The position numbers and the translations under genes are program-made. The notes under the pieces are model-generated. The model was not told the origin of the DNA. It saw nothing but the letters and a program-made list of their open reading frames with translations, and searched no databases. Shown piece after piece: positions 1 through 5,461 of a stretch of DNA of 5,517 nucleotides (positions are counted from its first letter, which is position 1; each line of letters starts with the position of its first letter). Origin of the DNA: Bacillota bacterium (GTDB lineage Bacteria > Bacillota > Clostridia > Acetivibrionales > DTU013); NCBI GenBank assembly GCA_023409615.1, contig JAEYRF010000119.1, positions 1 to 5,517 on the forward strand, in the 5' to 3' direction.

Positions 1-1
1 C

Positions 2-907
2 TCAAACGACGGGATTTATACAGAAGAAGGATGGGTAAGTTATGCAGGTACCCCCTATAAGGTCATGGATAATGTGCTGAGAGCGTGTGCCAGTGGTAAT
101 GGCAATCAGGTAGCGGTTATTAAAACGGATCATACCTTATGGGCATGGGGGAACGGATATTTTATTGAATCAGAACAACCGGTAAAATTATACGACCATG
201 CACGGGAAATGGCCATTGGGGAAAGACATATTGCTGTTGTCTTTGATGACAATACCTTGGGGACTGCCGGCAGGAATTATTATAAGGTTTTGGGCCATGG
301 TGACATGGAAAGCTGGAGTGAGAATATCCCGCTGAAAACTATAATGGATGGAATTCAGGATTCTCCTACAAGCTGGGCTGCAAAAGAAGTAGAGGAAGCC
401 ATCGGATTGCAGCTGGTACCGAAAGATATGCAAAATAATTATGATCAAGACATTACCCGGGAAGAGTTTTGTATTTTGGCAGTCAGACTGGTGGAAGAAA
501 AAACGGGGATGACCGTAACTGAATATATTGAAAGCCAAGGCCTTCAAGTACCGGAACAATCACCGTTTGACGACTGTAGCCATCCCGATGTGATAGCGGC
601 AAATGTATTGAAAATTGTAGAAGGAACTTCGGCAACCACCTTTGCCCCGGATAACTGGCTTACTCGCGAGCAGGCTGCAAAAGTTCTGTCCGCAGCGGCA
701 AGGGCATTGGGAGAAGATATTCAGGCGGATTGTCCTGTGTTTGCGGACGATCAAGTTATCGCAAGCTGGGCCAAGCCTTATATAGGATATGTCAACAATG
801 CAGAGGTTATGAAAGGTGTAGGCGGAAATATGTTCAATCCCAAAGGTGGGTATCAAAGACAGCAGGCGTATATGACCATCTTAAGACTGTTAAAATCCTT
901 GGAGTAA
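2..907 (+). CDS. Surface protein with RCC1-like repeats and three SLH repeats (5'-truncated by window edge)
   Basis: The frame is open from the first complete codon at base 2 to TAA at 905-907, giving 301 visible residues. The ATG at 65 lies inside the protein and has no ribosome site, so the true start is upstream of the window. Residues 1 to about 105 are RCC1-like: the stretch IKTDHTLWAWGNG and the later AVVFDDNTL pattern match the blades of bacterial RCC1/BNR-type repeats. Three S-layer-homology repeats follow at about residues 121-165, 187-235 and 244-298. The first two keep the ITRE/LTRE motif; in the third it has become YQRQQA. SLH triplets normally bind secondary cell-wall polymer, so the protein is probably exported and attached to the cell wall. 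Its signal peptide would lie outside the window. Ligand and biological role are unknown. It appears to end its own transcription unit, since a hairpin terminator lies about 120 bases downstream. Confidence 0.85.
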   Translation, partial: SNDGIYTEEGWVSYAGTPYKVMDNVLRACASGNGNQVAVIKTDHTLWAWGNGYFIESEQPVKLYDHAREMAIGERHIAVVFDDNTLGTAGRNYYKVLGHGDMESWSENIPLKTIMDGIQDSPTSWAAKEVEEAIGLQLVPKDMQNNYDQDITREEFCILAVRLVEEKTGMTVTEYIESQGLQVPEQSPFDDCSHPDVIAANVLKIVEGTSATTFAPDNWLTREQAAKVLSAAARALGEDIQADCPVFADDQVIASWAKPYIGYVNNAEVMKGVGGNMFNPKGGYQRQQAYMTILRLLKSLE

Positions 908-938
908 CTGCGGAAAGTTTTACAAATCAGAGAAATTT

Positions 939-961
939 GATTATATGGATTATAGATTATG
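939..961. repeat. Three near-tandem copies of GATTATA/GATTATG
   Basis: GATTATA occurs at 939-945 and 948-954, and GATTATG at 955-961, in the non-coding stretch after the SLH gene. The copies are short and AT-rich. They could be chance or a small protein-binding or slippage site. I see no gene or ribosome site attached to them. Confidence 0.35.
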
Positions 962-1028
962 TCAGCTCAAAGAGGGGAAAGGCAAAGCTTAAGAATATGG
1001 CGGGCGGAAGTGAAAGGGAGATAGCTAC

Positions 1029-1088
1029 GCACCAAAAAGGTCATCATTGCGGATGACCCTTTTGGTGCTCCTCTTTTGGTGCTTTTTC
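1029..1088 (+). terminator. Intrinsic terminator of the SLH gene, with duplicated 3' arm
   Basis: A 17-bp stem is formed by 1029-1045 and 1052-1068 around the six-base loop ATTGCG, with one A-C mismatch on the plus strand. The 11-mer CTTTTGGTGCT at the end of the 3' arm (1059-1069) is repeated at 1073-1083, and this second copy runs straight into TTTTTC. The left arm can therefore pair either with the near copy, giving a long stem and a poor U-tract, or with the far copy, giving a short stem (GCACCAAAA with TTTTGGTGC) and a good U-tract. On the minus strand the mismatch becomes G-U, so the hairpin might also stop transcripts of the convergent oxidoreductase gene, although no U-tract follows it there. 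Confidence 0.75.
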
Positions 1089-1134
1089 AGATGTCGATCT
1101 CTGAGCCTCGATACTAAAATAATTCTCAGGCAAA

Positions 1135-2106
1135 TTACTTCTTAATCTGCGCCAGCACCTTGTCAATTACTACGGCATTTCCATAGGAATCATCCAAGCT
1201 GAGATGAGGTGCCTCTCCATCCAGAATGCATCTTCCGAACTGCTCCACTTCCAACATATAATTATCAGGAGTAGATACTGTTATGATATCGGTATGGTCG
1301 TCTTTAATCACTTGTATTCCGAGCTCTCCCTTTGCATTGAACATGATGTCTACTTCGATTATGCCCGTCTCCCCTACTATGCGGTATCCGCTTCTTGGAG
1401 CGGAATTGAATGCGCAGTGGGCGGCTGCCTTTAACCCATTCTCAAATTCAAACAGCATGCAGCTGCTTTCATCCACGCCTGATATGGCACCGGTTTCTCC
1501 TGACGCAATTACATTGATTGGCTCTCCGCCGGCGATATAACGTATGATATTAATGACATAGCAGCCGACATCATAGGTCGCTCCTCCGCCGAGATCGCTT
1601 ATGAGCCGTACATTATTCAAATCGTCCAACTGAAAAGAAAACCAGGCCTCTATGACCTTCAGCTTACCGACTATTCCGCTGTCGGCCAGTTCCTTCGCTT
1701 TATGTGTCAGGGGGCTGTGCCTGTATGCAAAAGCCTCCATCAGCTTCACATTGTACTTTTCACAGGCTGCTTTCATATCAAGGACTTCCTGCGCAGTGAT
1801 TCCCAGAGGCTTTTCACATAGAATGTGCTTTCCCTTTTCAGCAGCCTTTAGAACCCATTCCTTGTGGAGCGCATTGGGTAATGGTATGTATACGGCATCA
1901 ACATTAGGGTCGTCCAAAAGCTTATCATAGCTGTCATATGCTTTTTCGGCATTGTGCTTGTTTTTAAACTCCTCAGCTTTCTCACGGCTTCTGCTGGACA
2001 CAGCATAAAGCGTTGCATTCTGTGCGCCGATAATGCCAGGGATGACTGACTTATCTGCAATGTTTGCGCAGCTGATTACTCCCCAATTCACTTTTTTCGC
2101 TGTCAT
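1135..2106 (-). CDS. Gfo/Idh/MocA family NAD(P)-dependent oxidoreductase
   Basis: This encodes 323 residues, a normal length for the family. The N-terminal Rossmann fold starts with VNWGVISCANIA (residues 6-17), a version of the glycine-rich dinucleotide loop in which two glycines are replaced by S12 and A14, as is common in the dihydrodiol/xylose dehydrogenase-like branch. The family signature EKP is at 98-100, with K99 as the expected catalytic lysine. The C-terminal alpha/beta domain carries GGGATYDVGCY (173-183); D179 and Y183 occupy the place where many relatives have a D-x-x-x-H motif. Members oxidise or reduce sugars, inositols or related alcohols; the substrate cannot be read from sequence. 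No signal peptide is seen, so it is cytoplasmic. The start at 2106 is supported by AGGAG at 2120-2116 with nine bases of spacing. It is divergent from the stalk-domain gene and has no operon partner here. Confidence 0.92.
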   Translation of the reverse strand: MTAKKVNWGVISCANIADKSVIPGIIGAQNATLYAVSSRSREKAEEFKNKHNAEKAYDSYDKLLDDPNVDAVYIPLPNALHKEWVLKAAEKGKHILCEKPLGITAQEVLDMKAACEKYNVKLMEAFAYRHSPLTHKAKELADSGIVGKLKVIEAWFSFQLDDLNNVRLISDLGGGATYDVGCYVINIIRYIAGGEPINVIASGETGAISGVDESSCMLFEFENGLKAAAHCAFNSAPRSGYRIVGETGIIEVDIMFNAKGELGIQVIKDDHTDIITVSTPDNYMLEVEQFGRCILDGEAPHLSLDDSYGNAVVIDKVLAQIKK

Positions 2107-2148
2107 ATCTTTAATCTCCTATCCAAGTATAATGAGTCTATATTCTCT

Positions 2149-2177
2149 ATTATAACCAACCGAACTTAATAATTAAA
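2149..2177 (-). promoter_or_regulatory. Candidate promoter for the oxidoreductase gene
   Basis: On the minus strand a perfect -10 box TATAAT lies at 2154-2149, about 43 bases before the start codon. The best -35 at 17 bp spacing is TTTAAT (2177-2172), which keeps only half of the consensus. The -10 is convincing; the -35 is weak and could mean that an activator is needed. Confidence 0.5.
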
Positions 2178-2198
2178 CAACTGTAAATAAGTATTTTG

Positions 2199-2206
2199 CG
2201 GGCCCG
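2199..2206. promoter_or_regulatory. GC-rich 8-bp palindrome between the divergent promoters
   Basis: CGGGCCCG is a perfect palindrome in an otherwise AT-rich intergenic region, about midway between the -35 boxes of the two divergent candidate promoters. It is also flanked by AAGTA (2189-2193) and TACTT (2214-2218). A shared operator is possible, but the site is short and nothing else supports it. Confidence 0.25.
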
Positions 2207-2237
2207 GATGAGGTACTTTTTAAAGCTAAGGCTGGTT

Positions 2238-2266
2238 TTGTAGATAGCCAAATTATATGTTATAAT
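2238..2266 (+). promoter_or_regulatory. Extended -10 promoter for the stalk-domain gene
   Basis: The -10 is a consensus TATAAT at 2261-2266 preceded by TGT at 2258-2260, making a full extended -10 (TGnTATAAT). A TTGTAG at 2238-2243 sits 17 bp upstream as the -35. Transcription would start near 2273, leaving a leader of about 27 bases that contains AAGGAG at 2281-2286. This is the best sigma-A type promoter in the window. Confidence 0.7.
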
Positions 2267-2299
2267 ATAGCAAATAATATAAGGAGTTGATAATTTACT

Positions 2300-2986
2300 A
2301 TGAAGAAAAGAGCTTTCATACCCATTATTTGTTTGGCACTGGCGGTTGGCTTGTCAGTCGGGGTGTTTGCTGCAGGCAATCTTCAACAGATTTCAGCATA
2401 TTTAAATAGTGGCATTGTCATCAAATATGACGGACAGACACAGGTCATGTTAGATGCCGCCGGCGAAAGGGTATATCCGATTACATATAACGGGACGACA
2501 TATGTCCCTGTCCGGGGTATCTCCACGATACTCGGCGTGCCCGTTTCATGGGATGGTCCGACCCAGTCGGTTCTCCTTGGCGAAAATCCAACGGGAAAGG
2601 ATTTTATCAACGACTTGAATCCATACGATCCTAAAGACCCCTATGAAATCGTAAAAACGAAAGATGGGCGTACTGCAACCATCGCCGGGAAAGCATATGA
2701 CCATTATATAGAGTTTACCTCGAACTCTACTCTTTATTATGATTTAGCCGGCCAATACGAAACGCTGACCTTTGATGTCTATTGTGGGAGTAATTACGGC
2801 GGGACACTTGTATTTACTGGTGATGAGGACGAGGTGCTTGATTCCATCACCGTAGCCAGTAAAAAACTACCGGTCACGTACACTGTGAACGTCAAAAATG
2901 TGCAACAGTTAAAAATCAGGAGGCCCGATGGCGGCGGTTATGGTAGTGGAAGCGGGTTATTTATTTTCAATACCATAATCAAATAA
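2300..2986 (+). CDS. Secreted protein: stalk (copper amine oxidase N-like) domain plus probable NPCBM-like domain
   Basis: This encodes 228 residues. The N-terminus MKKRAFIPIICLALAVG is a classic Sec signal peptide, with likely cleavage after VFA (residue 24). There is no lipobox, LPXTG motif or SLH repeat, so the mature protein is probably released or held only by binding. Residues about 30-94 match the bacterial stalk domain related to copper amine oxidase N: the run YPITYNGTTYVPVRGIS, then LGVPVSWD and the closing SVLLG strand. The name is historical and no copper enzyme is implied. Residues about 115-226 are beta-rich, with the patterns TLYYDLAGQYETLTFDV, GTLVFTGDED and VKNVQQLKI. These resemble NPCBM-type galactose-binding-like domains that bind carbohydrate; this second assignment is less certain. 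AAGGAG is 13 bases before the ATG, a rather long spacing. A cell-envelope or polysaccharide-binding role is inferred. Confidence 0.85.
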   Translation: MKKRAFIPIICLALAVGLSVGVFAAGNLQQISAYLNSGIVIKYDGQTQVMLDAAGERVYPITYNGTTYVPVRGISTILGVPVSWDGPTQSVLLGENPTGKDFINDLNPYDPKDPYEIVKTKDGRTATIAGKAYDHYIEFTSNSTLYYDLAGQYETLTFDVYCGSNYGGTLVFTGDEDEVLDSITVASKKLPVTYTVNVKNVQQLKIRRPDGGGYGSGSGLFIFNTIIK

Positions 2987-3041
2987 TCGTTAATCAAGGT
3001 TGTTTTCCCCTCCATGAATATGACCTTCTACTCACCCATTA

Positions 3042-3081
3042 TCCGGCAAGGGGCATTTGTCTCTTGCCGGAAATTATTTAG
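3042..3081 (+). terminator. Hairpin, probable terminator after the stalk-domain gene
   Basis: TCCGGCAAG at 3042-3050 pairs perfectly with CTTGCCGGA at 3063-3071. The stem can be extended inward by a G-U and a G-C pair, leaving the loop GCATTTGT. The following AAATTATTTAG is only a weak U-tract, so termination may be incomplete. It lies 55 bases after the stop codon and about 70 bases before the threonine aldolase gene. Confidence 0.55.
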
Positions 3082-3140
3082 CAAATAGTAATTATAATCA
3101 TTAAGCTCTGAGACAATATGTATTTCAAAGGAGCAAGGAC

Positions 3141-4181
3141 ATGAAAGTTATTGATTTGAGAAGCGATACGGTTACTATACCGACTCAGGAAATGCGCGAT
3201 GCTATGTATACTGCAGAAGTTGGTGATGATGTATATAGAGATGATCCGACTGTAAACAGGTTAGAAGAGTACGCGGCCCAAAAAGTCGGGAAGGAAGCCG
3301 CACTTTTTGTACCCAGTGGCACTTTTGGAAATCAGTTGGCTCTGTTTACCCATTGCAGGAGGGGATCAGAGGTAATTCTGGGAGAAGATTGCCATATAGT
3401 ACAGCATGAAGTTGGTGCATCGGCTGTTATCGCCGGGGTTCAGCTAAGAACCCTGAAAGGGGTAAACGGGCAATTGATTGCTTCCGAAATAGAATCGAAA
3501 ATCAGGGGAGAAGACATTCACATACCGGATACCGGACTGATCTGTGTAGAAAATGCCCTCTCAAATGGAAGAGCCGTTACTCTTGACAATATGTCTGCAA
3601 TATATAATGTTGCAAGAAAGCACAATATACCGGTCCATCTTGATGGGGCGAGGCTCTTTAATGCAGCAAATTTTCTGAAGGTTGAGGCGGGAGCAATTAC
3701 CCGCTATTGTGACTCGGTCATGTTCTGCCTCTCAAAAGGTCTGTGTGCGCCGGTTGGTTCCATGCTTGCAGGAAATAGGGAGTTCATTGAACGGGCAAGG
3801 AAGGGCAGAAAGCTCATGGGCGGAGGGCTTCGCCAGTCTGGTATTTTAGCTGCGGCAGGGCTGGTGGCTCTTGAAAAAATGACCGGCAGGCTTAATGACG
3901 ATCATGATAATGCATACTTTCTTGCGCATGAGCTTTCAAAAATCCCGGGAATCAAAGTTGATCCAGAGAGCGTCCAGATTAATATGGTGTTTTTTGAAAT
4001 GGATTATCCGGGGTTGGATATGAATATGTTCGTTGAAGAAATGTTTAAAAGAGGAATAGTCATCAGCGGTGATGAGAATGGTGTCATGAGATATGTCACA
4101 CACTACTGGATAACCAGAGATGATATTGCTTTTGTTATAGACTCCATGAAAGACATTTTAGCGCTAATTGACATAAACTGA
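3141..4181 (+). CDS. ltaE: Low-specificity L-threonine aldolase (PLP-dependent)
   Basis: This 346-residue fold-type I PLP enzyme is expected to split L-threonine and L-allo-threonine into glycine and acetaldehyde in the cytoplasm. Family marks appear in order: IDLRSDTVT at the N-terminus (residues 4-12), VGDDVYRDDPTVNRLE (27-42), the phosphate-binding SGT (59-61), H85 expected to stack on the PLP ring, HLDGAR (166-171) with D168 for the pyridine nitrogen, the Schiff-base lysine K199 in SKGLCAPVGS, and GGGLRQSG (227-234) with R231. All key residues are present, so it should be active. R33 stands where many relatives have glycine. Threonine stereopreference cannot be read here. AAAGGAG at 3127-3133 with seven bases of spacing fixes the start. 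TATAAT at 3093-3098 is a possible -10, but no good -35 sits at 16-19 bp, so some expression may come by read-through of the upstream hairpin. The gene ends in TGA followed directly by TAG. Confidence 0.95.
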   Translation: MKVIDLRSDTVTIPTQEMRDAMYTAEVGDDVYRDDPTVNRLEEYAAQKVGKEAALFVPSGTFGNQLALFTHCRRGSEVILGEDCHIVQHEVGASAVIAGVQLRTLKGVNGQLIASEIESKIRGEDIHIPDTGLICVENALSNGRAVTLDNMSAIYNVARKHNIPVHLDGARLFNAANFLKVEAGAITRYCDSVMFCLSKGLCAPVGSMLAGNREFIERARKGRKLMGGGLRQSGILAAAGLVALEKMTGRLNDDHDNAYFLAHELSKIPGIKVDPESVQINMVFFEMDYPGLDMNMFVEEMFKRGIVISGDENGVMRYVTHYWITRDDIAFVIDSMKDILALIDIN

Positions 4182-4277
4182 TAGCGAGGTAGTTTATAGG
4201 TCAGCTAGGTTCCCCTGCAGCACCTGTATTTCACACCTTATACATATTCGGTAGATTACAAAGTTTATACAAGTCTA

Positions 4278-4308
4278 TTGACTTTGACGTCGTGTCGTCC
4301 ATTAAAAT
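4278..4308 (+). promoter_or_regulatory. MerR-type promoter with 19-bp spacer, likely autoregulatory
   Basis: TTGACT (4278-4283) and TAAAAT (4303-4308) are near-consensus -35 and -10 boxes separated by exactly 19 bp. This over-long spacing is the mark of promoters that MerR-family proteins activate by distorting DNA. The spacer holds the inverted repeat GACG (4286-4289) and CGTC (4296-4299), centred within a base of the spacer midpoint. The start site would fall near 4315, just at the ribosome site. Because the next gene is a MerR regulator, self-activation is the simplest reading. A second TTGACG at 4284-4289 would give only 13 bp and is unlikely to be the -35. Confidence 0.65.
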
Positions 4309-4331
4309 GATTTCAGAGAGGAGGCGAACAG

Positions 4332-5303
4332 ATGAAACTTATGACGATCAGCGAGGTTACAAAGACCTTTAATGTCACAACAAGAATGCTTCGGTATTAT
4401 GATGAAATCGGGCTTCTGCCCAGTACTCGCAAGCAAGATTACGCGTATCGCGTGTATGATGAGTCTGCTGTAAGACGTCTGCAACAGATTATCACGCTGC
4501 GAAAGCTTCGTATCCCGTTAAAAAAGATTGCAATGATTTTTAGTGATGCTGAGCAAACAAGAACTATTGAGGTCTTTCAGGAAAGCATGGATGAGCTTGA
4601 TGATGAAATAACAGCGCTTCAAACAATACGGGATATTTTGAACTCCTTTATTGCGCGGCTAAACTCGGTGGCAAGTACACATATCAAACTTAGCATACTT
4701 GATGATGCTGATATCATGAGTGTCATTCAAACGCTCAGCCTTTCTAAAATCAGTTTTAAGGAGGAACGTTCTATGGACGACCTAAACAAAGCAAATGAAA
4801 CCTTATCAGCCTTAAAGAATGTACGTATTATTCATTTACCCCCATGTACAGTTGCTGCAAGCCACTATTTCGGTGAGAATCCCGAAGATAATGCGTGGAA
4901 ACCTCTAGATGAGTTTGTTAAAGGAGCTGAGCTTCATAAAATCAAACCTGATTTGAGGATTATCGGATTCAATAATCCTTCGCCGAAAGGAAATGAAACA
5001 TACGGATACGAATTTTGGGTGACCATCCCGGATGATTTTAATGTGCCGTCACCGCTGAAAAAGAAACAATTTAAAGGTGGACTATATGCGGCTCATTGTA
5101 TCAAGATGGGCGATTTTCATGAATGGCAGCTTCTTGTCCAGTGGGTCATGAACAGTAACGAGTATGAGTATGAGGCTCGGGAGCCATTGGGAATGGATGG
5201 TTCTTTGGAAGAGCATCTTAATGCATATTCATATTTCGCAGGTGAAGAAAAAGCAGTACAGTTTATCCAACTTGATCTGCTGATACCGATAAAGGCAAAA
5301 TAA
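4332..5303 (+). CDS. MerR-family transcriptional regulator with GyrI-like effector-binding domain
   Basis: This encodes 323 residues. The N-terminal winged helix-turn-helix (about 4-72) has the MerR signature TISEVTKTFNVTTRMLRYYD, then EIGLLP, YRVYDESAVRRL and LRKLRIPLKKI. A dimerisation coiled coil follows at about 75-112 and a linker at about 113-160. The C-terminal part (about 163-321) matches the GyrI-like/BmrR-type small-molecule domain, with VRIIHLPPCTVAASHYFGENP, PDLRIIGFNNP, YGYEFWVTIP and a closing LDLLIPI strand. E227 in YEFWV is a candidate ligand-contacting acid, by analogy with BmrR-type pockets. There is no metal-binding cysteine pattern, so a multidrug-type organic ligand is more likely than a metal. 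GAGGAGG ending at 4324, seven bases before ATG 4332, fixes the start; M4 would be too far away. It has its own 19-bp-spacer promoter. A second ribosome site and in-frame ATG occur inside the gene at M148. Confidence 0.93.
   Translation: MKLMTISEVTKTFNVTTRMLRYYDEIGLLPSTRKQDYAYRVYDESAVRRLQQIITLRKLRIPLKKIAMIFSDAEQTRTIEVFQESMDELDDEITALQTIRDILNSFIARLNSVASTHIKLSILDDADIMSVIQTLSLSKISFKEERSMDDLNKANETLSALKNVRIIHLPPCTVAASHYFGENPEDNAWKPLDEFVKGAELHKIKPDLRIIGFNNPSPKGNETYGYEFWVTIPDDFNVPSPLKKKQFKGGLYAAHCIKMGDFHEWQLLVQWVMNSNEYEYEAREPLGMDGSLEEHLNAYSYFAGEEKAVQFIQLDLLIPIKAK
4758..4775 (+). promoter_or_regulatory. Internal ribosome site and in-frame start within the MerR gene
   Basis: A perfect AAGGAGG (4758-4764) is followed by eight bases and ATG (4773-4775), which is codon 148 in the gene's own frame. 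Starting here would give a 176-residue protein, to 5303, that is just the GyrI-like effector domain with a short lead (MDDLNKANE). The site matches or beats the main start of this gene in strength and spacing. Caveat: AAG GAG also encodes K143-E144, and this peptide may be kept for protein reasons. Confidence 0.5.
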
Positions 5304-5320
5304 TTATTTCTGCTCAGATC

Positions 5321-5353
5321 CGGCCCCCGTTATCTTACCGGTAACGGGGGTTG
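5321..5353 (+). terminator. GC-rich hairpin after the MerR gene, probable terminator
   Basis: CCCCCGTTATC (5324-5334) pairs with GGTAACGGGGG (5340-5350) around the loop TTACC, with one internal T-G wobble. Weaker pairs extend it to 5321 and 5353. It begins about 20 bases after the stop codon, where a terminator is expected, but neither strand has a U-tract. It may be an RNA-end-stabilising hairpin or a Rho-independent terminator of atypical form. Confidence 0.5.
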
Positions 5354-5365
5354 AACAAGAGAGGC

Positions 5366-5383
5366 TATACTTTCTACAGTATA
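5366..5383. promoter_or_regulatory. Operator-like inverted repeat TATACT-N6-AGTATA
   Basis: Perfect 6-bp arms TATACT (5366-5371) and AGTATA (5378-5383) flank TTCTAC, an 18-bp dyad of the size bound by dimeric regulators, including MerR-family ones. ATAAGG is then repeated at 5381-5386 and 5391-5396. It lies just downstream of the MerR gene and upstream of whatever gene starts beyond the window. Its half-sites differ from the GACG/CGTC dyad in the MerR promoter, which argues against the same protein binding both. Confidence 0.4.
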
Positions 5384-5436
5384 AGGTGTTATAAGGGATT
5401 TGTCTCTAAACATGTATTATCTATTACTATATCTTT

Positions 5437-5461
5437 AGGAGGTATTATGCAGGCTATTTGA
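5437..5461 (+). other. Strong ribosome site leading into a four-codon frame
   Basis: AGGAGG (5437-5442) precedes ATG at 5447 by four bases, but the frame reads M-Q-A-I and stops at TGA (5459-5461). The frame one base further on stays open to the window edge, reading LFDAYDAAIVMFKCHNIRYV. This may be a gene start broken by a one-base change, a leader peptide, a frameshift site, or a chance match in sequence belonging to a minus-strand gene. Confidence 0.35.

Noticed and set aside
188..856. Two minus-strand open frames (188-559 and 560-856) antisense to the SLH gene
   Set aside because: They are antisense to a frame with recognisable RCC1-like and SLH motifs, and their products show no family pattern.
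730..1056. 108-codon plus-strand open frame overlapping the end of the SLH gene
   Set aside because: It overlaps the clear SLH3 coding frame, has no ribosome site, gives a cysteine/arginine-rich product typical of an out-of-frame read, and runs into the terminator stem.
1204..1930. Three plus-strand open frames (1204-1434, 1283-1540, 1652-1930) antisense to the oxidoreductase
   Set aside because: The minus strand carries the full Gfo/Idh/MocA signature over the same bases; these are shadows without supporting starts.
3014..3088. 24-codon plus-strand small frame starting MNMTFYSP between the stalk-domain gene and the aldolase
   Set aside because: The bases before its ATG are pyrimidine-rich (TTTTCCCCTCC) with no ribosome site, and the frame runs through the terminator hairpin.
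3064..3098. Promoter for the aldolase gene using TTGCCG (3064-3069) and TATAAT (3093-3098)
   Set aside because: The spacing is 23 bp, too long for a normal promoter, and TTGCCG is part of the terminator stem. The TATAAT alone may still act as a -10.
4188..4235. Possible terminator after the threonine aldolase gene
   Set aside because: Only an imperfect six-pair hairpin with a two-base bulge (GGT-CA-GCT with AGC-ACC) could be drawn, and no U-tract follows.
4238..4271. Direct repeat TTATACA (4238-4244 and 4265-4271) upstream of the MerR promoter
   Set aside because: Seven AT-rich bases repeated once within 30 bases is readily explained by chance; the copies do not match a DnaA box or another known site.
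4302..4484. 60-codon minus-strand frame over the MerR promoter and N-terminus
   Set aside because: It is antisense to the MerR helix-turn-helix coding frame and has no family pattern.
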